Shown here piece by piece: positions 55,963 to 64,000 of a DNA stretch of 64,000 bases (the first letter of the stretch is position 1; every line of letters starts with the position of its first letter). A program made the position numbers and the translations under genes. The notes beneath the pieces were generated by a model. The model was not told the origin of the DNA, did no database searches, and worked only from the letters and a program-made list of their open reading frames with translations. Where the stretch lies: the NCBI RefSeq assembly GCF_024159265.1, contig NZ_JAMYWY010000001.1, positions 5,890,001 through 5,954,000 of the forward strand. Direction: 5' to 3'. Origin of the DNA: Paenibacillus sp. 1781tsa1 (GTDB lineage: Bacteria; Bacillota; Bacilli; Paenibacillales; Paenibacillaceae).

Positions 55963-56736
55963 TCATAACATTGAAGCATTAGACATGATCTGTTTCAATT
56001 TCTCTGTAGCTCGCTTCTGAATACGAGATACGCTCATCTGTGAAACACCAAGCTTCTGGGCAATTGCCCGTTGAGATTGGCCATCCTGAAAGGCTAGAAT
56101 AAGTACCTGCTGCTCTTGTTCCTTCAATTGTCCCAATGCCTGTTGCAAGTCCATCCGTTTTTCGACTGAATCATAGTCATTAACATCTGCACTGATCAGT
56201 TCACCCAATGTTGCTGCACTGTCATCCTGAGATAAAGGAGAATCCAGTGACACATAGTGGTAACATTCCCGACCAGCCAGAACTTCAATCGTCTCTTCTG
56301 CAGTCAAATCAAGGTATTCAGCAATTTCGTTCACACCGGGTGAGCGCTCCAGCTTCACGGTTAACTCATCAATGGCATGTTGCACAAGTGCTCCCTTTTC
56401 CTTAATCCTCCGGGGCACCTGAATATACCAGGATTTGTCTCGCAAATAGTTCTTCATATGACCGATCATGCTCTTCATAGCATAAGGTTCAAACGGAATA
56501 CCTAGGTTGATATCGTATTGCTTAAGCAAACGAATCAAGGCCATCTGCCCGGTCTGATACAAGTCTTCGTATAGATCGGGGCGATTCCGAGCAATTTTAC
56601 CTGCTGCCATCTTAACCATCGGTTCATATTTACGGATGAGAACTGTTGCAATTTCATTATCTTGGGTCTGCTGGTATTCCCAGATCAAACCTATAGCTTC
56701 AGACATGGACTCTGGGGGAGTCACTTTTTCACTCAT
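55963..56736 (-). CDS. sigB: RNA polymerase sigma-B (general stress sigma factor)
   Basis: 257 residues. Group-III sigma factor with region 2 (YEPMVKMAAGKIARNRPDLYEDLYQTGQMALIRLLKQYDINLGIPFEPYAMKSMIGHMKNYLRDKSWYIQVPRRIKE), region 3 (RSPGVNEIAEYLDLTAEETIEVL) and region 4 (LGQLKEQEQQVLILAFQDGQSQRAIAQKLGVSQMSVSRIQKRATEKLKQI). Cognate rsbW and rsbV precede it, so SigB rather than SigF or SigG. The start overlaps the rsbW stop by 4 bases. Directs general stress genes; the GlsB and YtxH genes nearby may be among them (inference). Confidence 0.93.
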   Translation of the reverse strand: MSEKVTPPESMSEAIGLIWEYQQTQDNEIATVLIRKYEPMVKMAAGKIARNRPDLYEDLYQTGQMALIRLLKQYDINLGIPFEPYAMKSMIGHMKNYLRDKSWYIQVPRRIKEKGALVQHAIDELTVKLERSPGVNEIAEYLDLTAEETIEVLAGRECYHYVSLDSPLSQDDSAATLGELISADVNDYDSVEKRMDLQQALGQLKEQEQQVLILAFQDGQSQRAIAQKLGVSQMSVSRIQKRATEKLKQIMSNASML

Positions 56737-57185
56737 ACTTTCTCCTCACTTCTTGCAAGACGTTTTACGAGTACTACTTTCGTACCTTTGCCCGTCTCAC
56801 TTTCCACACTGACATCGTCCATCAAGGCTTGCATCAGGTAGAACCCAAGTCCGCCAATCTGTGCTTCTGTCAGTTCTTTGTCGTGAAGACCAGCACGTGA
56901 CACAGCAGGGTTCATGTTCTCGAAGCTGGCACCTTCGTCCTTAACAGTAATGGACAATGTTTCGCCTTCGACTTCGAATACAACTTCAACCATGCCGCCT
57001 TCGTGTGAGTAGGCATACAGTACAGAGTTGTTACAGGCCTCGGATACAGCAACTTTCATATCCTCAATGTCTTCATAAGAAAATCCCATTTTGGATGCTA
57101 CTCCATAAAGATTAAGTCTTACAATATCAACGTAATCAGCTGTCGCCGGTAAATTAAGGGTGACTCTTTGAACTTCTGCATTCAT
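56733..57185 (-). CDS. rsbW: Anti-sigma-B factor, serine kinase RsbW
   Basis: 150 residues. GHKL ATPase of the RsbW/SpoIIAB type: N-box SEACNNSVLYAYSHEG, G1 ITVKDEGASFEN, G2 IGGLGFYLMQALMDDV, and the tail GTKVVLVKRL. It binds SigB, or phosphorylates RsbV, in a partner-switching mechanism. Shares 4 bases with sigB, so stoichiometry is coupled. 18 bases after rsbV. Confidence 0.93.
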   Translation of the reverse strand: MNAEVQRVTLNLPATADYVDIVRLNLYGVASKMGFSYEDIEDMKVAVSEACNNSVLYAYSHEGGMVEVVFEVEGETLSITVKDEGASFENMNPAVSRAGLHDKELTEAQIGGLGFYLMQALMDDVSVESETGKGTKVVLVKRLARSEEKV

Positions 57186-57203
57186 TCCTTTTTCGATCCT
57201 TTC

Positions 57204-57542
57204 CTATTGGGAATTCTTCTGTGTGACAAAGAATTTGGCGATGCCCGTCATATCAAAAAGTTTCTGGATTTGCGCAGGAACTTCCTGTACTTCAAAGCGA
57301 GCTTCCATTCCATGTCTTGCCTTCAGAACAGATAACAGGATACCAATCCCTGTACTATCGATATACTTCAATTCTTTCATGTTGATCACAAGATCCTGTT
57401 CCTTGTTATCTACCAGCGGCTCCATCACCAAGCGGAAGTCAGGAGCAACCGACAAATCCAGTTCGCCAGTCAGATACACCGTGCACACGCCGTCCTGTGT
57501 TTCGGTTCTTGCATTGAATTTTTCGTTTTTGTTTGTATTCAT
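57204..57542 (-). CDS. rsbV: Anti-anti-sigma factor RsbV
   Basis: 112 residues, single STAS domain: VYLTGELDLSVAPDFRLVMEPL and the phospho-Ser loop MKELKYIDSTGIGILLSVLKA. Unphosphorylated RsbV sequesters RsbW and frees SigB. First gene of the operon, behind a sigma-B-like promoter. Confidence 0.93.
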   Translation of the reverse strand: MNTNKNEKFNARTETQDGVCTVYLTGELDLSVAPDFRLVMEPLVDNKEQDLVINMKELKYIDSTGIGILLSVLKARHGMEARFEVQEVPAQIQKLFDMTGIAKFFVTQKNSQ

Positions 57543-57580
57543 TAGACATCTCTCTCCTGATCAATGGTTTCCTTACCTAA

Positions 57581-57606
57581 TAACCCAACTTCAGTACGAG
57601 TGAAAC
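57581..57606 (-). promoter_or_regulatory. Sigma-B-type promoter of rsbV-rsbW-sigB
   Basis: GTTTCA (57601-57606), 14-base spacer, GGGTTA (57581-57586). Close to the sigma-B consensus GTTTAA-N12-15-GGGTAT; implies autoregulation as in B. subtilis and B. cereus. Confidence 0.7.
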
Positions 57607-57628
57607 AGAAAGAAGTTTGGAAAATGTT

Positions 57629-59305
57629 TCAATTGGCCTGATTCATGGCAGAAGGGCCTGAGTTTAGCATTTTTCGTTGTTTCTGAAACTGGGCTATTTT
57701 CTGTTTTACATTGCCCATTTTCACCGGTTTACTAATATAATCATCCATGCCTGCAGCAATACAGCGTTGCTGAATACCTTCCATCACGTTGGCAGTCATG
57801 GCTATAATGACCGGCTGATCGGACTGAGACAGGCTCTCTCGAATCCGCCTTGTACATTCCAAACCGTCCATAACAGGCATCTGCAGATCCATGAACACAT
57901 AGTCATAGGGATAGCGGCTACTATTTACCATATCGAGTGCGCTCTGCCCATCTTCAGCAATGTCTGAGAGCAACCCAAGTTTACCGAGCATAATCGCCAT
58001 CAATTTCTGGTTGATAGGATGATCATCCACAATTAAAACCGTCGGGTATTTATTCTCATTCTTCACATCCGTCAGCTTCTCTTCCCCATTCATCTGGACC
58101 AGTTCGGTTTCTACATAACGCTTCGCCTGGATTGTAAATACAAACGTCGCTCCACGTTGCTCTGTTGTATCCAGGTAGATCTGTCCACCCATCATTTCAA
58201 CCAGAGTCTTGCATATTGCCAGTCCTAAGCCAGTTCCACCGTATTTACGTGTCATTGATGTATCCAGCTGGGAAAACGGCTGAAACAGGCGGTCAACTTT
58301 GTCTGAAGCGATACCTATCCCGGTGTCTTTAACAGCAAATTCCAATGCCATTTGTCCGTCTTTTTCTTCCTTAACTGACACGATCAGATATACTCCACCT
58401 TGATCGGTAAATTTGATCGCATTTGCAATAAGATTCAAGAGAACCTGACGCAGCCTTGCCATATCTCCATAAATTAATTCAGGGACAGAATCTTCCAGGA
58501 AATAATCCAATTCCAAACTCTTTTTGCCTGCTTCTGCAGCAAACAATCCCAACACTTCCCGAATACAGGAGACAATTTCAAAAGGATGCTCTTCAAGTTC
58601 CATTTTGCCTGATTCCATCTTGGTAAAATCAAGAATGTCGTTGATGACCGTGACAAGTGCATCCGCGCTGCGACGAACGATATCTGCATATTCTTTCTGA
58701 TCTTCCTTCAGTTCCGTCTCCATTAGCAGATCCACCATGCCGATAACTCCGTTCATCGGTGTACGAATCTCATGACTCATCATTGCCAGAAACTCGGTCT
58801 TTGCATTAGCTGCAATTTCTGCTTCTTCCTTGGCCTGAATGAGTTGTTGGTTCATCTTCTCCAGTTCCTGTGTCTTCTGGTGAAGCAGCATCGTCTGGGT
58901 TTTCAGTCGTTTGTTGGTGATAAACATCTCCACAAAGCCCTCGATTTTGGATTTCAAAATCTGAGGAATAAATGGCTTAACCATGTAATCAATGGCCCCG
59001 GCTGAATATCCGGCAAACAAGTGCTCCGCTTCTCTGCTATTCGCAGAGATGAATATAATCGGCACATCCTTGGACTTGTCCCGTGCCTTAATTAACTTTG
59101 CTGTCTCAATTCCGTCCATACCAGGCATCTGCACATCGAGAACGATAACCGCAAATTCGTCTTTTAGCAGACAGCGGAGTGCCTCTTCTCCGGAAGTTGC
59201 CTTAACGAGTTTATATTGTTCCGATTCCAGAACTGCTTCAAGAGCAAGCAAGTTCTCAGGGCGGTCATCTACCAACAATATGTGGATTGGTTCATTGAGC
59301 CCCAT
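57629..59305 (-). CDS. Hybrid histidine kinase, REC-HisKA-HATPase-REC
   Basis: 558 residues, no membrane segment. N-terminal REC ~5-120 (VVLDVQMPGMDG phospho-Asp, Lys in DYMVKPF); coiled coil ~130-165; HisKA with MSHEIRTPMNGVIGM (~175-190); HATPase ~285-400 (NLIANAIKFTDQGG, GIGIASDKV, YGGTGLGLAICK); second REC ~425-540 (YVFMDLQMPVMDG, YISKPVK). It could receive phosphate from the giant hybrid kinase upstream. AGGGGG lies upstream; 16 bases after the CheR-like gene; 86 bases before rsbV. Confidence 0.88.
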   Translation of the reverse strand: MGLNEPIHILLVDDRPENLLALEAVLESEQYKLVKATSGEEALRCLLKDEFAVIVLDVQMPGMDGIETAKLIKARDKSKDVPIIFISANSREAEHLFAGYSAGAIDYMVKPFIPQILKSKIEGFVEMFITNKRLKTQTMLLHQKTQELEKMNQQLIQAKEEAEIAANAKTEFLAMMSHEIRTPMNGVIGMVDLLMETELKEDQKEYADIVRRSADALVTVINDILDFTKMESGKMELEEHPFEIVSCIREVLGLFAAEAGKKSLELDYFLEDSVPELIYGDMARLRQVLLNLIANAIKFTDQGGVYLIVSVKEEKDGQMALEFAVKDTGIGIASDKVDRLFQPFSQLDTSMTRKYGGTGLGLAICKTLVEMMGGQIYLDTTEQRGATFVFTIQAKRYVETELVQMNGEEKLTDVKNENKYPTVLIVDDHPINQKLMAIMLGKLGLLSDIAEDGQSALDMVNSSRYPYDYVFMDLQMPVMDGLECTRRIRESLSQSDQPVIIAMTANVMEGIQQRCIAAGMDDYISKPVKMGNVKQKIAQFQKQRKMLNSGPSAMNQAN

Positions 59306-59321
59306 GGCTAACCCTAACCCC

Positions 59322-60194
59322 CTATTTGATCTTCCGGTATATTTTTTCGGTCCGGTCTAACGGCTCATAGGTATCACTGAACTCTGTAAAATGTATCGAT
59401 TCCTTCGACCCCAGAACCAGAATACCAAAGTGGCTCAAGCTCTCATGAAACAGCCCATGCACATGGTTCCGCAGTTCATCATTAAAATAAATCATGACAT
59501 TACGGCAAAAGATAACATTAAACTCATTAAATGACCGGTCTGTTGCCAGATTGTGCTCGGCGAAAATGATGTTCTTCCTTAGGAAAGGATGAAATATCAC
59601 CGAATTGTATTTCGCTGTATAGTACTCGGAGAAGGCTCTGGTACCCCCTGCCTCCAAATAATTTGTAGTAAATAGTTTCATCTTCTCAATACCGTATACG
59701 CCTTCTTTGGCCTGTTGCAAAGAGCGATCATTCATATCCGTCGCGTAGATTCTTGCCTTGTCATACAGTCCTTCCTCATGCAACATGATCGCCATGGAAT
59801 AGACTTCCTCTCCCGTAGAGCAACCCGCATGCCATATTCGGATATACGGGTAGGTTCTCAGGATAGGAATAATCTTTTCCCGAAACATTCGGAAAAGCGA
59901 AGGATCTCGAAACATTTCGGTTACAGGGATGGATAAGTTCTGTACAAAACGATCAAACGCAGAACGGTCATGAAGAACACGCTCCTGCAAGCCGGATATG
60001 CTCTTAACCCCTTCAGCATGTGCATGATGCCAGATTCTTCGTTTCAGGGATGGCAACGCATAGTTTCTAAAATCATATCCATATAAACGGTGCATGCCTT
60101 CCAACAGCAACTCAATCTCGATCAGCTCGCGTTCTTCATCTTGCGGCATACGGACCAAATCTGCCCCCGTCTCGGTAGGTTCCCACGGTGTCAT
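59322..60194 (-). CDS. CheR-type protein-glutamate methyltransferase (RsbM-like)
   Basis: 290 residues. N-terminal CheR-N helices (RLYGYDFRNYALPSLKRRIWHHA), then the SAM domain with IWHAGCSTGEEVYSMAIML (motif I), IYATDMNDRSLQQAKEGVYG and FNVIFCRNVMIYFNDELR (motif IV), all CheR hallmarks. No chemoreceptors or CheB lie nearby; it stands between two hybrid kinases and the sigB operon. In B. cereus RsbM methylates the kinase RsbK to limit SigB activity, so that role is likely (inference). The start at 60194 has GGAGAG 7 bases upstream, better than the ATG at 60215. Confidence 0.87.
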   Translation of the reverse strand: MTPWEPTETGADLVRMPQDEERELIEIELLLEGMHRLYGYDFRNYALPSLKRRIWHHAHAEGVKSISGLQERVLHDRSAFDRFVQNLSIPVTEMFRDPSLFRMFREKIIPILRTYPYIRIWHAGCSTGEEVYSMAIMLHEEGLYDKARIYATDMNDRSLQQAKEGVYGIEKMKLFTTNYLEAGGTRAFSEYYTAKYNSVIFHPFLRKNIIFAEHNLATDRSFNEFNVIFCRNVMIYFNDELRNHVHGLFHESLSHFGILVLGSKESIHFTEFSDTYEPLDRTEKIYRKIK

Positions 60195-60280
60195 AAATTC
60201 TCTCCACTTCTTCATTTGTTACTTGCGTATTCGTCGTATTGTCTTTCATTACCCAAACAATGAACATACGAATAATGAAC

Positions 60281-63200
60281 TTACGAATACAGCCATACGC
60301 GCATTAAGGATAACAATTGATCTGTCTGGATCGGTTTTTTCACATAATCAGATGCTCCGGCCTCAATACATTTGCCGCGATCCTCTTTCATCGCTTTTGC
60401 CGTGAGTGCAATAATCGGCAATTTTTCAAACTGAGGGATCTGTCTGATTCGTGTCATCGCTTCATAACCGTCCATTTCTGGCATCATCATATCCATCAAT
60501 ACCAGATCAAATTCCGGATTTTTCTCCAAAATCTCCAGAGCCTCACGACCATTCTCTGCAAACGTTACATCCATACGATAGCCTTCAAGGACACTTGAAA
60601 GAGCAAATACATTACGGATATCGTCATCAACAAGCAATATCTTCTTGCCTTCAAACAACGTCTCTTTGTTGTGCAACTTCTGCAAGATGCGACGCTTGTC
60701 TTCCGGTAAATTGGCTTCTACCCGGTGCAGGAACAATGTGGTTTCATCCAGCAAACGTTCTGGCGACTTCACATCCTTGATAATGATGGATTCCGCATAT
60801 TTGCGCAGCTTCATTTCTTCCTTGGAATCCAGTTCTTTGCCTGTATAAATTATAATCGGCAGATCGTTCAGATATTCGTCATCCCGAATCTGGTCGAGCA
60901 ACTCAAAACCGGTCATATCCGTTAACATCAGATCCAGGACCATACAGTCATAACGTTGGCTGTGTAATTCATTCAATGCCTCGCTACCTGTAGATACTGC
61001 CGTAATTGCAACATCATCATGACCAATCAATTCAATAATAGCTTTACGCTGAATTTCATCATCTTCCACAATCAGCAATCGTTTCAACTGATTCTCGGTA
61101 TATGATTTGATATGCGAGAAAGCTTTATCCAGTGAATCCTTGCTGGAAGGTTTTTTCAGATAAGCAATGGCGCCCATCATCAGACCTTGCTTCATATCAT
61201 CAATGACTGAAATGACATGTACCGGGATGTGACGTGTTGCCGAACTGCTCTTCAGTTCACCCAGAATGGTCCAACCGTCCATAACAGGCAGTTGAATATC
61301 AAGGATGATGGCATCCGGCAGATATTGACGGGCCGTTTCAAGACCTTTGTCACCTTGAAGGGCAACAAGTGCTTTGAACCCTCTTCCTCTCGCCATATCC
61401 ATCAAAATATGTGCAAAGTTCACATCATCCTCAATGATGAGAAGGATTTTGTCACCTTCCATGAGGTTCTCCCGATCATCTTCGATCTGCGTGACATCTG
61501 GAGTATTGGTAGGAGACAGATCTGTACCCACATTCCGCTCCGGATCAGGAGATAAGATGGACTGATGACTTGAGAGCATGGTCCGTGTTTCGTTGGATTG
61601 TTCATAAAGCTCCTCTGAGGATACAGCTGCTTCTCTTGAAGCCCCTTCCTCCGCCAGTGCTTCCTCTTCATGATTATCCGGCAGGTATAAGGTAAAGCAG
61701 CTACCCTCGCCTTCGGATGATTCCACCTGTATTGCGCCACCTAGCAAACGTGCCAACTCTCTGCTAATGGACAATCCCAGGCCAGTACCGCCGTATTTCC
61801 GACTTGTGGTCCCATCTACTTGCTGGAATGCTTCAAAGATCAGATCCGTCTTGTCCGAAGGAATGCCAATGCCCGTATCTTTCACACTGAATCCGAGATA
61901 TTCCTGATTGGTGTTCATATAACCCGGCAGTTCTTCCGGTTTCATCCGTCGTCCAATCAGACTAACTGAGCCTCGATTGGTAAACTTAAATGCATTCGAC
62001 AACAAGTTCCGCAAAATCTGTTTGACGCGATGACTGTCTGTGTACACCCATTCCGGTAAATCGTTGTCGAATTCGATGTTCAAGTTCAGTTCTTTTTTAT
62101 TCGCCATTGGTCCAAAGTTTTGCTGAACAAAGCTGGTCAGCTCTTCCATTCGAACCGTCTCATAATTGATATCCATCTTACCGGCGTCCACTTTGGACAG
62201 ATCCAGAATCTCATCGATCATCTTCAGCAGATCCGCACCCGACATGTAGATGGTTTGCGCATATTCCTGCTGTTTGTCAGTCAGATTCCCACCCTTGTTC
62301 TCCGACAATAACTGAGACAAAATGAGCAAACTGTTCAATGGTGTACGGAGTTCATGTGACATATTCGCTAAAAATTCGGACTTGTACTTGCTTGTCATCG
62401 ACAGCTGTGTAGCTTGTTGTTCCAACTGTGTCTTCGTTTTCTCAATTTCGTCATTTTTCTCTTCGACTTCACGCACCTGCTCTTCAAGCGCCCGCGTCTT
62501 GGCAATGAGCTCCGTATTGAAATGCTCCAGTTCTTCCTGCTGACGCTGCAGCAATTCCTCGGAACGTTTAAGCGCCTCTGTCTGCTCCTCCAGATTCTCA
62601 TTGGAACGACGAAGTTCTTCTTGCTGTGTCTGCAATTCTTCCGATTGAACCTGCAGTTCCTCAGTCAGTGCCTGGGATTCACGCAGCAACTCCTCCACAC
62701 GCAAACGACGTCGAACGTTGTTCAAAATTACGCCCAGGTTCATAATCAGTTGGGTGAACAACTGCTTGTGAAGTTCATTGAACCCTTCAAAGGAAGCCAA
62801 CTCAACTACGCCAATCAGTTCATCTTCAAACACGACAGGATAGATCATGATACCCGCAGCACGTGTTGAGCCTGAAGCTGAACCAATATGCACATAATCT
62901 TCAGGTGTATTTTCCAGAATAATCGGTGTCATATCCAGCGCGGCTTGACCAATCAGGCCTTCACCGATCCGGTACATTTCCTTGCCAACGTCTTCATTCT
63001 CTTCGAATGCATATGCACCGTAACGTCTCAGTTCGTCGGGATGTTTCTCCTCATCGATCAGATAGACGACACCGAGCTGAGCACCAAGAACCGGTGTAAA
63101 CTCGCTGATAAACATTTGTGAGATTTGGCGAATGGATCCAATCCCCCGAAGTAGCTCTGGAACTCTTGCGATGTTAGAGTTCATCCAGTTCTGATCCTGT

Positions 63201-64000
63201 TGAGCCTGTACATAAGCCTTCTCGATCTCCAGTTTTTCTTCCAAATCACTGGATACATCTTTGAACACACTGGCAATCTGACCAATTTCGTCTGTGGATT
63301 TGATCTGTATGCGTCTAATGGTGCGGTAACGGCCTTTGCCAAAACTGGTGATCATCATGGATACGGTGTTCAGACCCCGCGTAATGCTCGGCAGCACCCA
63401 CATAATGACGCCCAGTGCAAGTAACAGCCCCGCAATCATAATACTTATCGTGATCTGCACTGCTCTTGTATACGCTGCGTTAGCATTCTTGATCTCGGCA
63501 TCAATCTCTTGGTCCTGATACCGGGAAAGAGCATTCAAACTATCCACAGCTTCTTTTTGCACCGCGAGTCCTGTTGCATTACGGTAGTTATTCGCATCTT
63601 CCACCCGGTTTTGGGACATCAGGCTGATCTGTCTGGTAGCATAGTTGTTATAAGCCTCCCATGCCGTATTGACACGATCCACCAGCTGATGTTCAGGTGC
63701 ACTGTCTGCCCTTTTTCTCACTTCCTCGAGGTTACGATCACCACGCTCTTTCATCGCTTTCAAATCCCCATCTGCTGCCCCAATGGAGTTGGTTGGGTTT
63801 AATAACAAGTTAGCCAGCACTTTGGCAATGTCATTAACCTCGCCGCGTGCAGCTGAGGTGAACCTTACTTTGAGATAACGTTCTTGATACATCTGATCAA
63901 TCTGCTTATTGCTACTGTTCAGGCGTTCATAACTCACAAACGTGAGTACGATCAAAATAGCCATCAGAGCGGTAAACCCAATCAGCAGTTTATTCCTGAT
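60281..64000 (-). CDS. Giant membrane hybrid histidine kinase with three receiver domains, 5' end outside the window
   Basis: At least 1239 residues; the frame stays open to base 64000, and the first visible residues (RNKLLIGFTALMAILIVLTF) are the first membrane helix, so few codons are missing. Extracellular helical sensor (~35-175, CHASE3/4-helix-like), TM2 (~178-200), HAMP, GAF domain (~270-420), long coiled coil (~425-525), HisKA MSHELRTPLNSLLILSQ, HATPase (NLLSNAFKFTNRG, TGIGIPSDK, YGGTGLGLSIS), then three RECs (LDIQLPVMDG, LDLMLTDMTG, MDMMMPEMDG). The layout resembles RsbK-type kinases that feed SigB in B. cereus, together with the adjacent CheR gene. Confidence 0.9.
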   Translation of the reverse strand: MRNKLLIGFTALMAILIVLTFVSYERLNSSNKQIDQMYQERYLKVRFTSAARGEVNDIAKVLANLLLNPTNSIGAADGDLKAMKERGDRNLEEVRKRADSAPEHQLVDRVNTAWEAYNNYATRQISLMSQNRVEDANNYRNATGLAVQKEAVDSLNALSRYQDQEIDAEIKNANAAYTRAVQITISIMIAGLLLALGVIMWVLPSITRGLNTVSMMITSFGKGRYRTIRRIQIKSTDEIGQIASVFKDVSSDLEEKLEIEKAYVQAQQDQNWMNSNIARVPELLRGIGSIRQISQMFISEFTPVLGAQLGVVYLIDEEKHPDELRRYGAYAFEENEDVGKEMYRIGEGLIGQAALDMTPIILENTPEDYVHIGSASGSTRAAGIMIYPVVFEDELIGVVELASFEGFNELHKQLFTQLIMNLGVILNNVRRRLRVEELLRESQALTEELQVQSEELQTQQEELRRSNENLEEQTEALKRSEELLQRQQEELEHFNTELIAKTRALEEQVREVEEKNDEIEKTKTQLEQQATQLSMTSKYKSEFLANMSHELRTPLNSLLILSQLLSENKGGNLTDKQQEYAQTIYMSGADLLKMIDEILDLSKVDAGKMDINYETVRMEELTSFVQQNFGPMANKKELNLNIEFDNDLPEWVYTDSHRVKQILRNLLSNAFKFTNRGSVSLIGRRMKPEELPGYMNTNQEYLGFSVKDTGIGIPSDKTDLIFEAFQQVDGTTSRKYGGTGLGLSISRELARLLGGAIQVESSEGEGSCFTLYLPDNHEEEALAEEGASREAAVSSEELYEQSNETRTMLSSHQSILSPDPERNVGTDLSPTNTPDVTQIEDDRENLMEGDKILLIIEDDVNFAHILMDMARGRGFKALVALQGDKGLETARQYLPDAIILDIQLPVMDGWTILGELKSSSATRHIPVHVISVIDDMKQGLMMGAIAYLKKPSSKDSLDKAFSHIKSYTENQLKRLLIVEDDEIQRKAIIELIGHDDVAITAVSTGSEALNELHSQRYDCMVLDLMLTDMTGFELLDQIRDDEYLNDLPIIIYTGKELDSKEEMKLRKYAESIIIKDVKSPERLLDETTLFLHRVEANLPEDKRRILQKLHNKETLFEGKKILLVDDDIRNVFALSSVLEGYRMDVTFAENGREALEILEKNPEFDLVLMDMMMPEMDGYEAMTRIRQIPQFEKLPIIALTAKAMKEDRGKCIEAGASDYVKKPIQTDQLLSLMRVWLYS

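Overview
The window is chromosomal DNA of a Paenibacillus-like member of the Bacillales. Evidence: small acid-soluble spore protein and YyaC spore-protease homologues, a perR-ygxA-rRNA-tRNA block arranged as in Bacillus subtilis, LiaFSR and RsbVW-SigB modules, SLH-anchored surface proteins, a YesN-like membrane AraC regulator, and gatCAB. Nearly all genes read on the minus strand. No prophage, CRISPR array or complete insertion sequence is visible.

Layout. 1-6.1 kb: 5' end of a Ktr potassium-channel gating gene, sspI, prfC, a DoxX protein, zwf and ywmB. 6.1-11.5 kb: an envelope-stress cluster, with liaF-liaS-liaR separated by a terminator from an effector operon of a LiaI-like protein, two PspA-family and two PspC-family genes. 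12-14.4 kb: an orphan AraC-type sensor-regulator with a candidate cre site in its promoter. 14.4-15.8 kb: a decayed tRNA-Asn/tRNA-Ser remnant and a methyltransferase gene. 15.9-22.3 kb: fifteen tRNA genes, 23S and 16S rRNA, read right to left; no 5S gene is present. 22.7-26.9 kb: ygxA, ygzB, a GH18 hydrolase and perR. 26.9-33.6 kb: a DUF4097-like membrane protein operon, mgtC-like, a GNAT gene and gatCAB. 33.9-38 kb: a giant SLH protein with two sets of seven ~50-residue repeats. 38.1-42.5 kb: an unknown small gene, a SigY-YxlC-YxlD-like ECF sigma operon with a visible autoregulatory promoter, and a DedA-thioredoxin-like-metallo-hydrolase operon. 43-46 kb: a repeat-rich intergenic stretch and an O-antigen-ligase/TPR protein with a very GC-rich core. 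46.4-55.8 kb: housekeeping and stress genes (methyltransferase, DUF6483, alpha/beta hydrolase, YyaC, YfkK, pirin, asparaginase, PAP2, GlsB/YeaQ, YtxH, DUF5665, CorA). 55.9-64 kb: rsbV-rsbW-sigB, a REC-kinase-REC hybrid, a CheR-type methyltransferase and a giant triple-REC hybrid kinase cut by the window edge.

Functionally the window is rich in stress signalling: LiaFSR/Psp (membrane damage), PerR (peroxide), SigY-like ECF, and SigB with a kinase/methyltransferase set resembling the RsbK/RsbM input system of Bacillus cereus. The most interesting non-coding signal is a ~225-bp element with terminal inverted repeats and conserved internal hairpins, present twice (6113-6343 and 40114-40336). It looks like a MITE or structured-RNA repeat. 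One copy sits between liaR and its apparent terminator; the other sits directly upstream of a small ORF before the sigY-like operon.
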